From contig NZ_LSNE01000020.1 in assembly GCF_001565895.1 (NCBI RefSeq), positions 11,116-69,594 on the forward strand: a DNA stretch of 58,479 nt, in the 5' to 3' direction. The notes below the pieces were generated by a model. It worked only from the letters and a program-made list of their open reading frames with translations, was not told the origin of the DNA and searched no databases. Positions within the stretch are counted from its first letter, which is position 1; each line of letters opens with the position of its first letter. Shown in pieces: positions 1 to 10,398 of the stretch. The DNA is from Paraglaciecola hydrolytica. Its GTDB lineage: Bacteria > Pseudomonadota > Gammaproteobacteria > Enterobacterales > Alteromonadaceae. Both the position numbers and the translations under genes were made by a program.

Positions 1-146
1 GGTCGTAGTGAAGTTAATTTTCTATTCTATGAAAACAAATATCCAAAGGTTTTTTCAGTCACAATTCTATCATTGATGATTGACAGTTACTTTGGTCACA
101 GAACGAAGTTGTTAGTTAGTACTATGGATTTATGTCTTAAAAATTG
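1..146. other. Left-edge non-coding stretch
   Basis: I see no gene here. Frame 1 on the plus strand stays open from base 1 to a TAG at 241-243, but the second half of it is the antisense of a tRNA fragment (it reads GAIRTRD, a well-known artefact), so I do not treat it as coding. Confidence 0.4.
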
Positions 147-190
147 TGCACCCGGCGCGATTCGAACGCGCGACTTTTGCCTCCTGAGGG
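147..190 (-). pseudogene. tRNA-Arg (CCG-like) 3' fragment, possible att remnant
   Basis: Read on the minus strand, these 44 bases match the 3' half of a tRNA. There is a perfect five-base T stem (167-171 with 155-159) closing the loop TTCGAAT, the acceptor strand CGGGTGC and a discriminator A. The upstream part resembles the anticodon arm of proteobacterial tRNA-Arg(CCG), with CCCTCAGGAGGCAA where I expect CCCTCCGGAGGCAA. The 5' half (acceptor strand, D arm) is absent upstream and the encoded CCA is degraded to CAA. It cannot be a working tRNA. Such 3' fragments are typical of the sites left by tRNA-targeting integrases; no integrase is in view. Confidence 0.6.
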
Positions 191-211
191 TACTCCTGCG
201 AAAATTTAAGT

Positions 212-230
212 TTTATCTTGAAAAGATAAA
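212..230 (-). terminator. Weak AT-rich hairpin after the LysR gene
   Basis: TTTATCTT (212-219) pairs with AAGATAAA (223-230) across a 3-nt loop, just past the stop of the leftward LysR gene. On that strand it is followed by an A/T-rich tract rather than a clean U run. It could be a weak terminator. Confidence 0.3.
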
Positions 231-239
231 GAGGCGACC

Positions 240-1439
240 TTAGCAGAGGGCTGAATTGGTTTTTACAAGTTGCTGAATAATATCTAAAAAACGATTTTGC
301 ATTTGGGTTGGATGCCATGTGCGGCGCATGGTTAGCCCTATTTCTCTATCTGTGTCAGGTAGGGTCATGGGGCATACCGCAAGTAAACCCGCACGTACTT
401 CTACTTCCACTTGGCGGGCGGGCAATAAGGCGGCTCGTTCGCTGTTGAGCAATATGCCACGCACTGCCACTAACGAGCTACATTCAATCACATGAGAGGG
501 TGGTGCTAAGCCGCGACTCACAAAAATCTGACTAAATACATGGCGTGCTGGGGTACTTTTAGCTGGTGCTACCCAATCCAGTTGTTGTAATTCGGCGGCT
601 GAGATTATTTGGCGGGTTGCCAGTGGGTGCTTGGCTTTCACTACAATACTCAGTTGATCTTGAAACATAGGGCGTTGCACTGTGTCGGGATTGGGCGAGC
701 GCAGGGCACCCACTATGAGGTCAAGCTGGCCATGTAAGAGGCTATTAAACTGCTCCCCATAGGGCCCATCTACTATAGATATAGTGGCATCGGGAAATTC
801 ATCATTAAGCTGTAATACGGCTAAAGGTACTATTTCTGAGCGGGCCAGCGGCAAACTGCCGATGCGCAGTGAGCCATTAACCTGGCCATTAAATTCCTGC
901 ATTTCGTCAATGCCTTGTTGTAACTCGGTAAAAAACAAACTGGCGTAACGGCGCAATTGTTTGGCGCGCCACGTGGGCTCTACCCCAGTAGGCGAGCGTG
1001 GCAACAAGGGCTGTTCGCAGAACTGTTCAAGATCTTTGATGGTGCGGTGCAAAGTCGGTTGGGATAAACCTAAGTGTTGCGCAGCAGTGGTATAACTTTG
1101 TAATTCCACGATATGCATCAGCGCGGTCAATTGCCTACTGGTTACCGAGCGAATAAAAGCTTGGCGTTTGGCTTTGTCGTTGGCAAATACGATGGCGACA
1201 AATTCCTGTAAGTGTTCGAAGGCACGGCCTATACGCTGCAAAAAAAGCTCACCCACTTCAGTGACTTGCATGCCAGCATGGGAGCGACTAAAAAGTGTAT
1301 AACCAAGATCAGACTCTAACTTATTAATACCTTGGGTTAGGGCTGATTGGGTCAAATGGATTTGATTGGCCGCCTGGCTTAAGGTACCACATTCCTTTAT
1401 TTTTAAGGCGCAGAGTAGGTGTCGAGTATTGATGTGCAT
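240..1439 (-). CDS. LysR-family regulator with two N-terminal HTH domains; likely regulator of the lig operon
   Basis: A 399-residue LysR-type regulator, about 100 residues longer than usual because it carries two winged-helix DNA-binding domains. The first is at about residues 6-65 (core SQAANQIHLTQSALTQ). The second is at about 102-162 (core TAAQHLGLSQPTLHRTI). A single periplasmic-binding-protein-like effector domain follows from about 185 to 395. It is divergent from ligK with a 138-base gap, the usual arrangement for a LysR protein controlling the adjacent operon, so the effector is probably protocatechuate or a pathway intermediate (inference). The ATG at 1439 directly precedes the first HTH. 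Both HTH segments look intact; whether both bind DNA cannot be told from sequence. Confidence 0.85.
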   Translation of the reverse strand: MHINTRHLLCALKIKECGTLSQAANQIHLTQSALTQGINKLESDLGYTLFSRSHAGMQVTEVGELFLQRIGRAFEHLQEFVAIVFANDKAKRQAFIRSVTSRQLTALMHIVELQSYTTAAQHLGLSQPTLHRTIKDLEQFCEQPLLPRSPTGVEPTWRAKQLRRYASLFFTELQQGIDEMQEFNGQVNGSLRIGSLPLARSEIVPLAVLQLNDEFPDATISIVDGPYGEQFNSLLHGQLDLIVGALRSPNPDTVQRPMFQDQLSIVVKAKHPLATRQIISAAELQQLDWVAPAKSTPARHVFSQIFVSRGLAPPSHVIECSSLVAVRGILLNSERAALLPARQVEVEVRAGLLAVCPMTLPDTDREIGLTMRRTWHPTQMQNRFLDIIQQLVKTNSALC

Positions 1440-1476
1440 AGGCCGATATCTGACAACGAATAGCAGGTTGATTAAG

Positions 1477-1498
1477 CCATTATAGAAAAAATTAATGG
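1477..1498. promoter_or_regulatory. Inverted repeat in the LysR/ligK intergenic region
   Basis: CCATTA (1477-1482) and TAATGG (1493-1498) form a perfect inverted repeat with a 10-base A/T-rich centre, midway between the divergent starts. The dyad and position fit a LysR-type operator, but the motif is short. Confidence 0.3.
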
Positions 1499-1577
1499 TC
1501 TACGACAGCTTTCTAAAGTTATTTATAAACAAGCTTGCGCCATACTGAATGCATAAAATGACATCTAGAGGTGAATT

Positions 1578-2267
1578 ATGGCTGTTTGCATTACTGATAT
1601 TGCTCGTCCAAGTGCAGAGACTGTGGCTAAGTTCCAAGGCGCTGAAGTTGCCACCGTACACGAATCACAAGGCCGCAAAGGTTTATTGGCCGAGTACATG
1701 CGTCCAATTTATAAACCTGCAAAAATTGCCGGCCCAGCGGTAACTTGCGAAGTGGCACCGGGCGATAACTGGATGATCCATGTGGCGGTTGAGCAATGCC
1801 AACCCGGTGACGTATTAGTGGTTAAGCCCACGAGTCCTAGTGTTGATGGCTTTTTTGGGGATCTATTAGCTACATCCCTTAAAGCGCGAGGTGTATTGGG
1901 TTTGATCATCGAAGGTGGTGTCCGTGATACGGCAACCTTAACGTCGATGAATTTCCCAGTTTGGTCAAAAGCCATTTTTGCTCAAGGCTGCGTAAAAGAA
2001 ACCATTGCTAATGTTAACGTCCCTGTGACTTGTGCAGGTGCTTATATCCGTCCGGGTGACATGATTATTGCCGATGAAGACGGTGTTGTCGTTGTGCAGC
2101 GCGAAGATGCTGAAAGTGTAATCACGAAAGTTGAGCAACGCATTGCCAATGAAGAATCCAAACGTGTGCGTTTTGAAAATGGTGAGTTAGGGCTCGATAT
2201 CTACAATATGCGTGAACGCCTCGCACAAAAAGGCTTAGTTTATGTTAAGCAGGGCGAGGAAGGCTAA
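1578..2267 (+). CDS. ligK: 4-carboxy-4-hydroxy-2-oxoadipate aldolase
   Basis: Last enzyme of protocatechuate 4,5-cleavage: cleaves 4-carboxy-4-hydroxy-2-oxoadipate to pyruvate and oxaloacetate, and usually also decarboxylates oxaloacetate. The 229 residues follow the RraA-like class II aldolase fold. The active-site loop GDLLA is near residue 94 and the Arg-Asp pair in EGGVRD at about 116-117. Start ATG has AGAGGTGA just upstream. It is first in the operon, and ligU begins on the base after its stop. It belongs to the LigK/ProA/GalC group; GalC of gallate degradation is the main alternative, but the neighbours favour protocatechuate. Confidence 0.93.
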   Translation: MAVCITDIARPSAETVAKFQGAEVATVHESQGRKGLLAEYMRPIYKPAKIAGPAVTCEVAPGDNWMIHVAVEQCQPGDVLVVKPTSPSVDGFFGDLLATSLKARGVLGLIIEGGVRDTATLTSMNFPVWSKAIFAQGCVKETIANVNVPVTCAGAYIRPGDMIIADEDGVVVVQREDAESVITKVEQRIANEESKRVRFENGELGLDIYNMRERLAQKGLVYVKQGEEG

Positions 2268-3347
2268 ATGCAGCTCTCCATTCCTTGTTCCATCATGCGT
2301 GGCGGTACCTCTAAGGGTCTGTATTTTCTGGCCGAAGACTTGCCTGCAGAGCCCGCTTTGCGTGACCCACTCTTACTCAGTTTAATGGGCTCACCAGACG
2401 AGCGCCAAATTGATGGTTTAGGTGGAGCCCATCCGCTGACCAGCAAGGTGGCCATCGTGAGTAAATCAACTCGTGTCGATGCCGATGTTGACTACTTATT
2501 TTTACAAGTGGTGGTGGATAAAGCCCAAGTCAGTGATGCGCAAAATTGCGGCAACATTCTGGCTGGCGTGGGGCCTTTTGCCATAGAGCAAGGTTTAGTG
2601 GCGGCCGGCGATAACTTTACCGATGTGCGTATTCATATGCTCAATACGGGCGCGAATGCCGTGGCGCGAGTGCAAACCCCACAAGCTAAAGTCAACTATA
2701 GCGGTGACGCTAAAATCGACGGTGTGCCCGGTAGCAGTGCGCCGGTATTAATCGATTTTTTAGATATCGCCGGTTCCAGTTGCGGTAGTTTGTTCCCTAG
2801 CGGAAATAGCCAAGATGTGATCAATAACATTGCTGTCACTTGTATTGATAATGGCATGCCAGTGGTGTTGCTCAATGCTGCCGATTTTGCTTTGCAGGGG
2901 GATGAATCGCCCGCGGAATTAGAAGCTAATCACAGCCTGAAAGAGCAAATCGAAGCTATTCGGCTTAAGGCGGGGGAGTTAATGAACTTGGGTGATGTTA
3001 CTAAAAAGACCGTACCCAAGATGACCTTAATTTCCAAAGCCTTAAACGGTGGTTTGCTTAATACTCGTAGTTTTATTCCCCATAGGGTGCATGACGCCAT
3101 TGGTGTATTAGGCTCGGTCAGCGTTGCCACAGCCTGCGTGCTTAAAGGCACAGTTGCCCATGATTTACTGCAACAAGATTTTGCCGATGGCAGCATCGAA
3201 ATAGTGGTCGAGCATCCCACTGGCCAGTTTAATGTGGAAATGGAAGTCAGTGGCAGTGACAACATCGCTAGCTTTCAAATTCACCGCGCTGCCTTATTAC
3301 GCACCGCCCGTTTGTTAATGCGTGGCGAAGCCATGGCAAATAGCTAG
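2268..3347 (+). CDS. ligU: 4-oxalomesaconate tautomerase
   Basis: PrpF-family isomerase, 359 residues (normal length), converting the keto form of 4-oxalomesaconate to the tautomer used by the hydratase LigJ. The N-terminal motif MRGGTSKGLYF (10-20) is diagnostic of the family. Lys66 lies where LigU has its proton-shuttling lysine, and a conserved Cys sits in the CGN motif near residue 94. The ATG abuts the ligK stop, so the two are probably translationally coupled. GalD of Pseudomonas gallate catabolism is the orthologous name. Function rests on family and operon; no residue looks missing. Confidence 0.9.
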   Translation: MQLSIPCSIMRGGTSKGLYFLAEDLPAEPALRDPLLLSLMGSPDERQIDGLGGAHPLTSKVAIVSKSTRVDADVDYLFLQVVVDKAQVSDAQNCGNILAGVGPFAIEQGLVAAGDNFTDVRIHMLNTGANAVARVQTPQAKVNYSGDAKIDGVPGSSAPVLIDFLDIAGSSCGSLFPSGNSQDVINNIAVTCIDNGMPVVLLNAADFALQGDESPAELEANHSLKEQIEAIRLKAGELMNLGDVTKKTVPKMTLISKALNGGLLNTRSFIPHRVHDAIGVLGSVSVATACVLKGTVAHDLLQQDFADGSIEIVVEHPTGQFNVEMEVSGSDNIASFQIHRAALLRTARLLMRGEAMANS

Positions 3348-3414
3348 GCCATAGCGTCCAACAGTTGAACGCATTGCGCAAAATAATAAATAGCCGAATT
3401 AAGAGGAATACCCA

Positions 3415-4434
3415 ATGATTATCGATTGCCACGGCCACTATACAACTGCGCCAGAGCCTTTACAGTTGTTTCGTGATGCCCAAATAAAAGCCTATAAAGA
3501 AGGCAAGGCCTTACCTGAAGTGCCGCATATTAGTGATGACCAAATTCGCGAAAGTATCGACCAGAACCAAATTAAACTGCTGGACGAACGTGGTTTAGAT
3601 ATGACCATTTTCTCGCCACGTGCCTCAGCCATGGCCCACCATGTGGGCAATGAGACAGTGTCTAAACAGTGGACTTCGGCCTGCAATGATTTAATTGCCC
3701 GCGTGGTGGATTTGTACCCTCAGCGTTTTATTGGGGTGTGTCAGTTACCTCAGTCGGTGGGTGTACCCATTAAAAACTCCATTGAAGAGTTAGAGCGTTG
3801 TGTTACCGAACAAGGTTTTGTGGGCTGTAACTTAAACCCAGATCCTTCCGGTGGCCACTGGAATTCAGCGCCTTTGACTGATCCTAGCTGGTATCCGTTT
3901 TACGAAAAAATGGTGGAGCTTGATGTACCCGCCATGATCCACGTATCTGGCTCGTGTAATCCTAATTTTCATGCCACAGGCGCCCACTACATGAATGCCG
4001 ATACCACGGCCTTTATGCAGTTTTTAGAAGGAAATCTGTTTAAAGATTTTCCTGAATTACGTTTTATTATTCCCCACGGTGGTGGTGCAGTGCCTTATCA
4101 TTGGGGCCGTTACCGTGGTTTAGCCGACATGCTTAAACAACCGCCTTTACGCGAACATGTGATGAAAAACGTGTATTTTGATACCTGTGTGTATCATCAA
4201 CCTGGCATCGATTTATTGTTTAAAGTCATTGATATTGAAAACATTTTGTTTGGCTCGGAAATGATCGGGGCTGTGCGTGGCATTGATCCTGAAACCGGCA
4301 ATTATTTTGACGATACCAAACGTTATGTAGATAGTTTAATTTTATCTGAGGCCGACCGTACTAAAGTCTATTCAGGTAATGCACGCCGTGTTTATCCAGG
4401 TTTAGATAAAAAGTTAAAGGGAATGGGATTATGA
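3415..4434 (+). CDS. ligJ: 4-oxalomesaconate hydratase
   Basis: Zinc-dependent hydratase of the amidohydrolase superfamily, 339 residues, matching LigJ/PmdE in length and organisation. It hydrates 4-oxalomesaconate to 4-carboxy-4-hydroxy-2-oxoadipate, the LigK substrate. The metal motif DCHGH is at residues 4-8; later motifs are a His in MIHVSG, IPHGGGAVPYHWGR and a C-terminal FGSEM. The ATG at 3415 follows AAGAGGAA. The 67-base gap after ligU is the largest inside the ligK-ligB core. Its stop overlaps ligI by four bases (ATGA). Confidence 0.92.
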   Translation: MIIDCHGHYTTAPEPLQLFRDAQIKAYKEGKALPEVPHISDDQIRESIDQNQIKLLDERGLDMTIFSPRASAMAHHVGNETVSKQWTSACNDLIARVVDLYPQRFIGVCQLPQSVGVPIKNSIEELERCVTEQGFVGCNLNPDPSGGHWNSAPLTDPSWYPFYEKMVELDVPAMIHVSGSCNPNFHATGAHYMNADTTAFMQFLEGNLFKDFPELRFIIPHGGGAVPYHWGRYRGLADMLKQPPLREHVMKNVYFDTCVYHQPGIDLLFKVIDIENILFGSEMIGAVRGIDPETGNYFDDTKRYVDSLILSEADRTKVYSGNARRVYPGLDKKLKGMGL

Positions 4435-5334
4435 GCAACTTTACTAAAGATGCTGACTGGTTAGATTGGCATCCGTCACCCTCAAAACCTGTGTATAAAT
4501 TACCTGCAGGGGCGGTAGATGCCCATTGCCACGTGTTTGGACCTGGTGAGCAGTTCCCGTTTGCACCTGAACGTAAATATACCCCTTGTGACGCCTCAAA
4601 AGATCAGTTGTGGGCCTTGCGTGACTTTTTGGGTTTTAGCCGTAACGTCATTGTACAAGCTACCTGTCATGGTGCGGATAACCGCGCTTTAGTAGATGCC
4701 CTGAATGCTTCTCAAGGTTTAGCCCGCGGGGTCGCCACAGTCAAAGAAAGTATTACCGATGCCGAGCTTGAAGCCTTACATCTAGCCGGTGTGCGTGGCG
4801 TGCGTTTCAACTTTGTAAAACGTTTAGTGGATGCCCTGCCTTTTGATTCACTCAAACGCATTGCCAGTCGTATTAAAGAGTTGGATTGGCATATAGTGAT
4901 TTATTTTGAAGGTCAGGAATTACCTGAACTCTATGATTTTTTCACCAGTTTACCCACCACCGTAGTGGTGGATCACATGGGGCGCCCTGATGTAAGCAAG
5001 CCCCTCGATGGCCCAGAGTTTCAGTTGTTTATGCGCTTAATGCGCGACAATGAAAATTTTTGGTCAAAGGTGAGCTGCCCAGAACGTTTGTCCATTGATG
5101 GGCCAACTAAACATTATCTCGATGTGGTGCCTTTTGCTCATGCTGTGGTGGAGAATTTTTCTGATCGCGTATTGTGGGGAACCGACTGGCCCCACCCCAA
5201 TATGAAAACCCATATGCCTGATGATGGCCAGTTGGTGGAAATGATCCCTTTGTTTGCGCCAAGCATAGAGCTGCAACGCAAGTTACTTATCGATAATCCC
5301 ATGCGTTTGTATTGGTCAAAAAAAGGAGACACCC

Positions 5335-5342
<8 letters not shown>
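4431..5342 (+). CDS. ligI: 2-pyrone-4,6-dicarboxylate lactonase
   Basis: Hydrolyses 2-pyrone-4,6-dicarboxylate, the cyclic product of LigC, to 4-oxalomesaconate. At 303 residues it is a typical LigI of the amidohydrolase superfamily. The motif DAHCHVFG puts the first His pair at 32 and 34; a later His is in VVDHMGRPD (about 180) and the C-terminal Asp in GTDWPHPN. LigI is a rare superfamily member that does not need a metal (family knowledge). It overlaps ligJ by 4 bases and ligA by 8 bases, which indicates translational coupling. Confidence 0.93.
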
Positions 5343-6560
<1,218 letters not shown>

Positions 6561-6575
6561 ATTTGGAGAAATAAC

Positions 6576-7517
6576 ATGAAAGTCATAGTCGTAGGCCCAG
6601 GTGCCTTTGGAATTAAACATTTAGACGGCATTAGAAATATCGATGGGGTTGACGTCGTGGCCCTTGTTGGTCGTTCTGCGGAAAAAACCCAAGCTGTTGC
6701 TGAGCAATATGGCATTCCGCAAATTTTCACTGACTTAACTGAAGCATTAAAAATTGAGGCTGATGCGGTCATTTTGTGTACTCCAACACAACAACATGCC
6801 GAGCAATCCATCCAATGTATGTTGGCCGGTAAACATGTACAGGTTGAGATCCCATTGGCTGATAGTTGGGCCGACTCACAAGCCGTTGTCGCCACTCAGC
6901 AAAAAACCGGTTTAACCTGCATGGTGGGGCATACTCGTCGTTTTAATCCTTCCCATCAGTGGGTTAATCACAAAATTAAGGCAGGTGAGCTGAACATCCA
7001 ACAAATGGATGTGCAAACCTACTTCTTCCGGCGCAAAAACATCAATGCCAAAGGTGAAGCCCGTTCATGGACTGATCACTTGTTGTGGCACCATGCGGCG
7101 CACACCGTTGATTTGTTTGCCTATCAGGCAGGCAGCAAAATTGTTAAAGCCAATGCCGTGCAAGGGCCTATACATCCAGAGCTTGGTATTGCTCTGGATA
7201 TGTCGATTCAGTTGCAAGCAGAAAATGGCGCCATTTGTACCTTGTCTTTGTCGTTTAACAACGATGGTCCGCTCGGAACCTTCTTCCGTTATATCTGTGA
7301 CAACGGTACTTACATTGCTCGTTATGACGACTTGTTCGACGGTAAAGAAACCCCTATTGATGTATCAAAAGTTGATGTGTCGATGAACGGTATTGAGTTG
7401 CAAGACCGTGAATTTTTTGCCGCCATCAAAGAAGGTCGCGAGCCCAATTCAAGTGTTGGCCAAGTGTTAGCTTGTTATAAAGTGCTGCATGACTTGGAAC
7501 AGCAACTTAATAGTTAA
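6576..7517 (+). CDS. ligC: 4-carboxy-2-hydroxymuconate-6-semialdehyde dehydrogenase
   Basis: NAD(P)-dependent dehydrogenase of the GFO/IDH/MocA family, 313 residues. It oxidises the hemiacetal form of the LigAB product to 2-pyrone-4,6-dicarboxylate. The Rossmann motif GPGAFGIKH is at about residues 7-15. The position usually occupied by Glu-Lys-Pro in this family reads Glu-Ile-Pro (91-93), as I would expect for the LigC branch. WxDHLLWHHAAHTVD near the middle is the active-site histidine region. It lies 15 bases after ligB with a GGAG ribosome site. Confidence 0.9.
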   Translation: MKVIVVGPGAFGIKHLDGIRNIDGVDVVALVGRSAEKTQAVAEQYGIPQIFTDLTEALKIEADAVILCTPTQQHAEQSIQCMLAGKHVQVEIPLADSWADSQAVVATQQKTGLTCMVGHTRRFNPSHQWVNHKIKAGELNIQQMDVQTYFFRRKNINAKGEARSWTDHLLWHHAAHTVDLFAYQAGSKIVKANAVQGPIHPELGIALDMSIQLQAENGAICTLSLSFNNDGPLGTFFRYICDNGTYIARYDDLFDGKETPIDVSKVDVSMNGIELQDREFFAAIKEGREPNSSVGQVLACYKVLHDLEQQLNS

Positions 7518-7534
7518 AAAGCAGGAGCTAAACC

Positions 7535-8521
7535 ATGGCATTACGCACTATTGCTGGCCACTCGTTACAAGCCATAGGTTTGGGTTGCATGAATTTGAGT
7601 CATGCCTATGGCCATCCACCATCAGCTGAGCAAGCCTCACGTGTGCTCTTGTCGGCCATTGATATGGGAGTGGATCACTTTGATACCGCCGCCTTGTATG
7701 GCTTTGGCAATAATGAAAAGTTGGTGGGTCAGGTATTAAAACCTAAGCGCCAACAACTGTTTTTAGCCAGTAAATGTGGCATGACGGGCGTCGATGGCAA
7801 GCGTGTGATTGATGGTCGCCCCGCAACTTTGCGTAACACCATAGAACAGTCTTTAGCTCATCTGCAAACCGATGTGCTCGATCTTTATTACCTGCATCGT
7901 TGGGATAAAACTGTGCCCATTGAAGACAGCGTGGGTGAGCTATCGCGCATGGTGGTAGAAGGTAAAATCAAGGCTATTGGTTTGTCTGAAGTGTCTGCCG
8001 ATACTTTACGTAAAGCACATCATGTGCATCCCATTGCCGCAGTGCAAACCGAATATTCGTTATGGACTCGTAACCCAGAAATTGCGGTATTAAAGACCTG
8101 CCACGATCTGGGCATTGCCTTTGTGGCGTTTTCACCCTTGGGTAGAGGTTTTTTAAGTGGCCAAGTCAAAGATGCCACTAACTTAGTTGATGGTGATATT
8201 CGTAAGGGCATGCCACGTTTTCAACCCGAGCAGGCCAAACTTAACCAACAACTGTTAAGCAGCTTGGCAGCTATGAGCCTAGAGCTAAATTGCACTATGG
8301 CGCAGTTGAGTTTGGCGTGGTTATTACATCAAGGTCAACATGTGATCCCCATACCAGGAACGACCCAATTATCTCACCTAAGTGAAAATATGGCGGCCAG
8401 TCAGATCCATTTGAATGCAGACCAATTAACCCTGTTAGCTAAAATCTTTGAGCCCAACAAAATTAGTGGCCCACGGTATCCCGCGGCAACCCAATTAGAA
8501 ATTGATACTGAAGAGTTTTAG
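7535..8521 (+). CDS. Aldo/keto reductase, last gene of the lig transcription unit
   Basis: A 328-residue NADPH-type aldo/keto reductase with the complete tetrad: Asp50 (HFDTAALYG), Tyr55, Lys80 (LASKCG) and His121 (YYLHRWD). It begins 17 bases after ligC with its own GCAGGAGC ribosome site, so it is probably co-transcribed. The canonical protocatechuate pathway has no step for such an enzyme. It may reduce aromatic aldehydes such as vanillin or protocatechualdehyde, or remove a reactive ring-cleavage aldehyde (inference). The fold is certain, the substrate unknown. Confidence 0.8.
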   Translation: MALRTIAGHSLQAIGLGCMNLSHAYGHPPSAEQASRVLLSAIDMGVDHFDTAALYGFGNNEKLVGQVLKPKRQQLFLASKCGMTGVDGKRVIDGRPATLRNTIEQSLAHLQTDVLDLYYLHRWDKTVPIEDSVGELSRMVVEGKIKAIGLSEVSADTLRKAHHVHPIAAVQTEYSLWTRNPEIAVLKTCHDLGIAFVAFSPLGRGFLSGQVKDATNLVDGDIRKGMPRFQPEQAKLNQQLLSSLAAMSLELNCTMAQLSLAWLLHQGQHVIPIPGTTQLSHLSENMAASQIHLNADQLTLLAKIFEPNKISGPRYPAATQLEIDTEEF

Positions 8522-8623
8522 TCCAAAGCAGAATTGTCACTTAAAGATAATAAAAAAGTAAAACCTATAATAATAAAAAAAACCAAGAACCTCTGTACCC
8601 AACTACATAAGGACACTATCAAC

Positions 8624-10267
8624 ATGAGTGCTTTACAAAAATCATTAGGGAAAAGTGACGAAGCCGTTATTGATTTGTCTAGTTTAGGCATTAGCAATAC
8701 CACTGAGATCCTTTATAACCCAAGCTTTGAACAATTATTTATTGAAGAAACCGCCCCTGAGTTAAGCGGTTTTGAAAAAGGCCATATTACTGAGCTTGGT
8801 GCCATTGCGGTGGATACAGGCATCTTTACTGGTCGTTCACCCAAAGATAAATATATCGTCAAAGACGACACCACCCGCGATACCATTTGGTGGTCTGATC
8901 AAGGTAAAAATGACAATAAAGCCATGTCACCTGCTACTTGGTCTTATCTAAAAGACTTAGTTACTAAGCAGTTGTCAGGTAAACGCCTGTTTGTGGTTGA
9001 TGCTTATTGTGGCGCCAATGCAGATACACGTTTAAGTGTGCGTTTTGTGACTGAAGTGGCGTGGCAAGCCCACTTTGTGAAAAACATGTTTATCCGCCCC
9101 AGTGATGCTGAATTAGCCAGCTTTGAACCTGACTTTGTGGTGATGAATGGTGCCAAAGTTGTTAATGATAAATGGCAAGAACAAGGCTTAAATTCAGAGA
9201 ATTTCATTGCCTTTAACCTCAGTGAAAAAGTGCAGATTATTGGTGGTACTTGGTACGGCGGAGAGATGAAAAAAGGCATGTTCTCCATGATGAACTACTT
9301 TTTACCCCTCAAAGGCATAGCCTCAATGCATTGCAGTGCCAACGTGGGTTCAAAAGGGGATGTGGCAATCTTTTTTGGTTTATCAGGTACAGGTAAAACC
9401 ACCTTATCCACCGATCCTAAACGAGAGCTAATTGGTGATGATGAACATGGTTGGGATGACAACGGCATCTTTAACTTTGAAGGCGGTTGTTACGCAAAAA
9501 CCATTAACCTTAGCCAAGCCAGTGAACCGGATATTTACCAAGCCATTCGCCGTGATGCCTTATTAGAAAACGTTGTGATTGATGCCAGCGGTAAAATTGA
9601 TTTTGATGATAATTCAAAAACCGAAAATACCCGAGTGTCTTATCCCATTGAGCACATCCACAATATCGTTAAACCCATATCTCGCGCAGGTCATGCCAAT
9701 AAAGTTATCTTTTTAACCGCTGATGCGTTTGGCGTATTACCGCCAGTGGCTAAGCTCACACCTGAACAAGCCGAGTATTATTTTTTATCGGGTTTTACCG
9801 CAAAATTGGCTGGAACAGAGCGTGGTATTACTGAGCCATCCCCCACATTTTCTAGTTGCTTTGGTGCCGCGTTTTTAAGTTTACACCCTACTAAATACGC
9901 TGAAGTACTGCGTAAACGTATGCAAGCCTCCAACGCCCAAGCCTACTTAGTGAATACCGGTTGGAATGGCACAGGAAAACGTATTTCCATTAAGGATACT
10001 CGCGCTATTATTGACGCCATACTGGATGATTCCATCGAACATCATCCAACCAGTAATTTGCCGATCTTTAATCTAGTGATACCAAACTCCATTGCCGGTG
10101 TGGATGCCAAGGTACTCGACCCACGCAATACCTATGGCAGTGTTGATGAGTGGCAAGGTAAAGCGCACGATCTTGCGGGTCAGTTTATCAATAACTTTGT
10201 TAAGTTTACCGATGTGCAAAACGGTGCTGCCCTAGTGGCTGTGGGGCCACAATTAGCAGCTTGTTAA
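8624..10267 (+). CDS. pckA: Phosphoenolpyruvate carboxykinase (ATP)
   Basis: Converts oxaloacetate and ATP to phosphoenolpyruvate, CO2 and ADP, the entry to gluconeogenesis. With the ATG at 8624 (preceded by AAGGA) the protein has 547 residues, the normal length; the frame is open back to 8534 but only from a TTG with no ribosome site. The family P-loop [11 protein letters not shown] is at about 252-262 and the kinase-2 motif GDDEHGW about 15 residues later; [10 protein letters not shown] lies in the N-terminal domain. It is about 100 bases past the reductase stop, on the same strand as an operon that yields oxaloacetate, so the pairing is metabolically sensible. A weak dyad (10269-10289) follows it. 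Confidence 0.94.
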   Translation: MSALQKSLGKSDEAVIDLSSLGISNTTEILYNPSFEQLFIEETAPELSGFEKGHITELGAIAVDTGIFTGRSPKDKYIVKDDTTRDTIWWSDQGKNDNKAMSPATWSYLKDLVTKQLSGKRLFVVDAYCGANADTRLSVRFVTEVAWQAHFVKNMFIRPSDAELASFEPDFVVMNGAKVVNDKWQEQGLNSENFIAFNLSEKVQIIGGTWYGGEMKKGMFSMMNYFLPLKGIASMHCSANVGSKGDVAIFFGLSGTGKTTLSTDPKRELIGDDEHGWDDNGIFNFEGGCYAKTINLSQASEPDIYQAIRRDALLENVVIDASGKIDFDDNSKTENTRVSYPIEHIHNIVKPISRAGHANKVIFLTADAFGVLPPVAKLTPEQAEYYFLSGFTAKLAGTERGITEPSPTFSSCFGAAFLSLHPTKYAEVLRKRMQASNAQAYLVNTGWNGTGKRISIKDTRAIIDAILDDSIEHHPTSNLPIFNLVIPNSIAGVDAKVLDPRNTYGSVDEWQGKAHDLAGQFINNFVKFTDVQNGAALVAVGPQLAAC

Positions 10268-10398
10268 GCTCAAACTAGGTCTTTTTGAGTCGTCTTAACT
10301 TCAGTTCATTTGAGGCTAAGACGCAATAAACACATAATTTGTGGCCTACAATGCCAAACCTCAATTTGGCGCATTAGACACTTGCTAGCTAAAAGATA

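Noticed and set aside
1-243. Long open frame at the left edge on the plus strand
   Set aside because: Its second half is the antisense of the tRNA fragment (GAIRTRD) and the rest has no start or family signature.
8534-8623. N-terminal extension of PEP carboxykinase
   Set aside because: It starts at TTG with no ribosome site, whereas the ATG at 8624 has AAGGA and gives the normal length.
10292-10322. Terminator after pckA (GTCTTA/TAAGAC dyad)
   Set aside because: Six-base arms, a 19-base loop and no U run; too weak to list as a feature.
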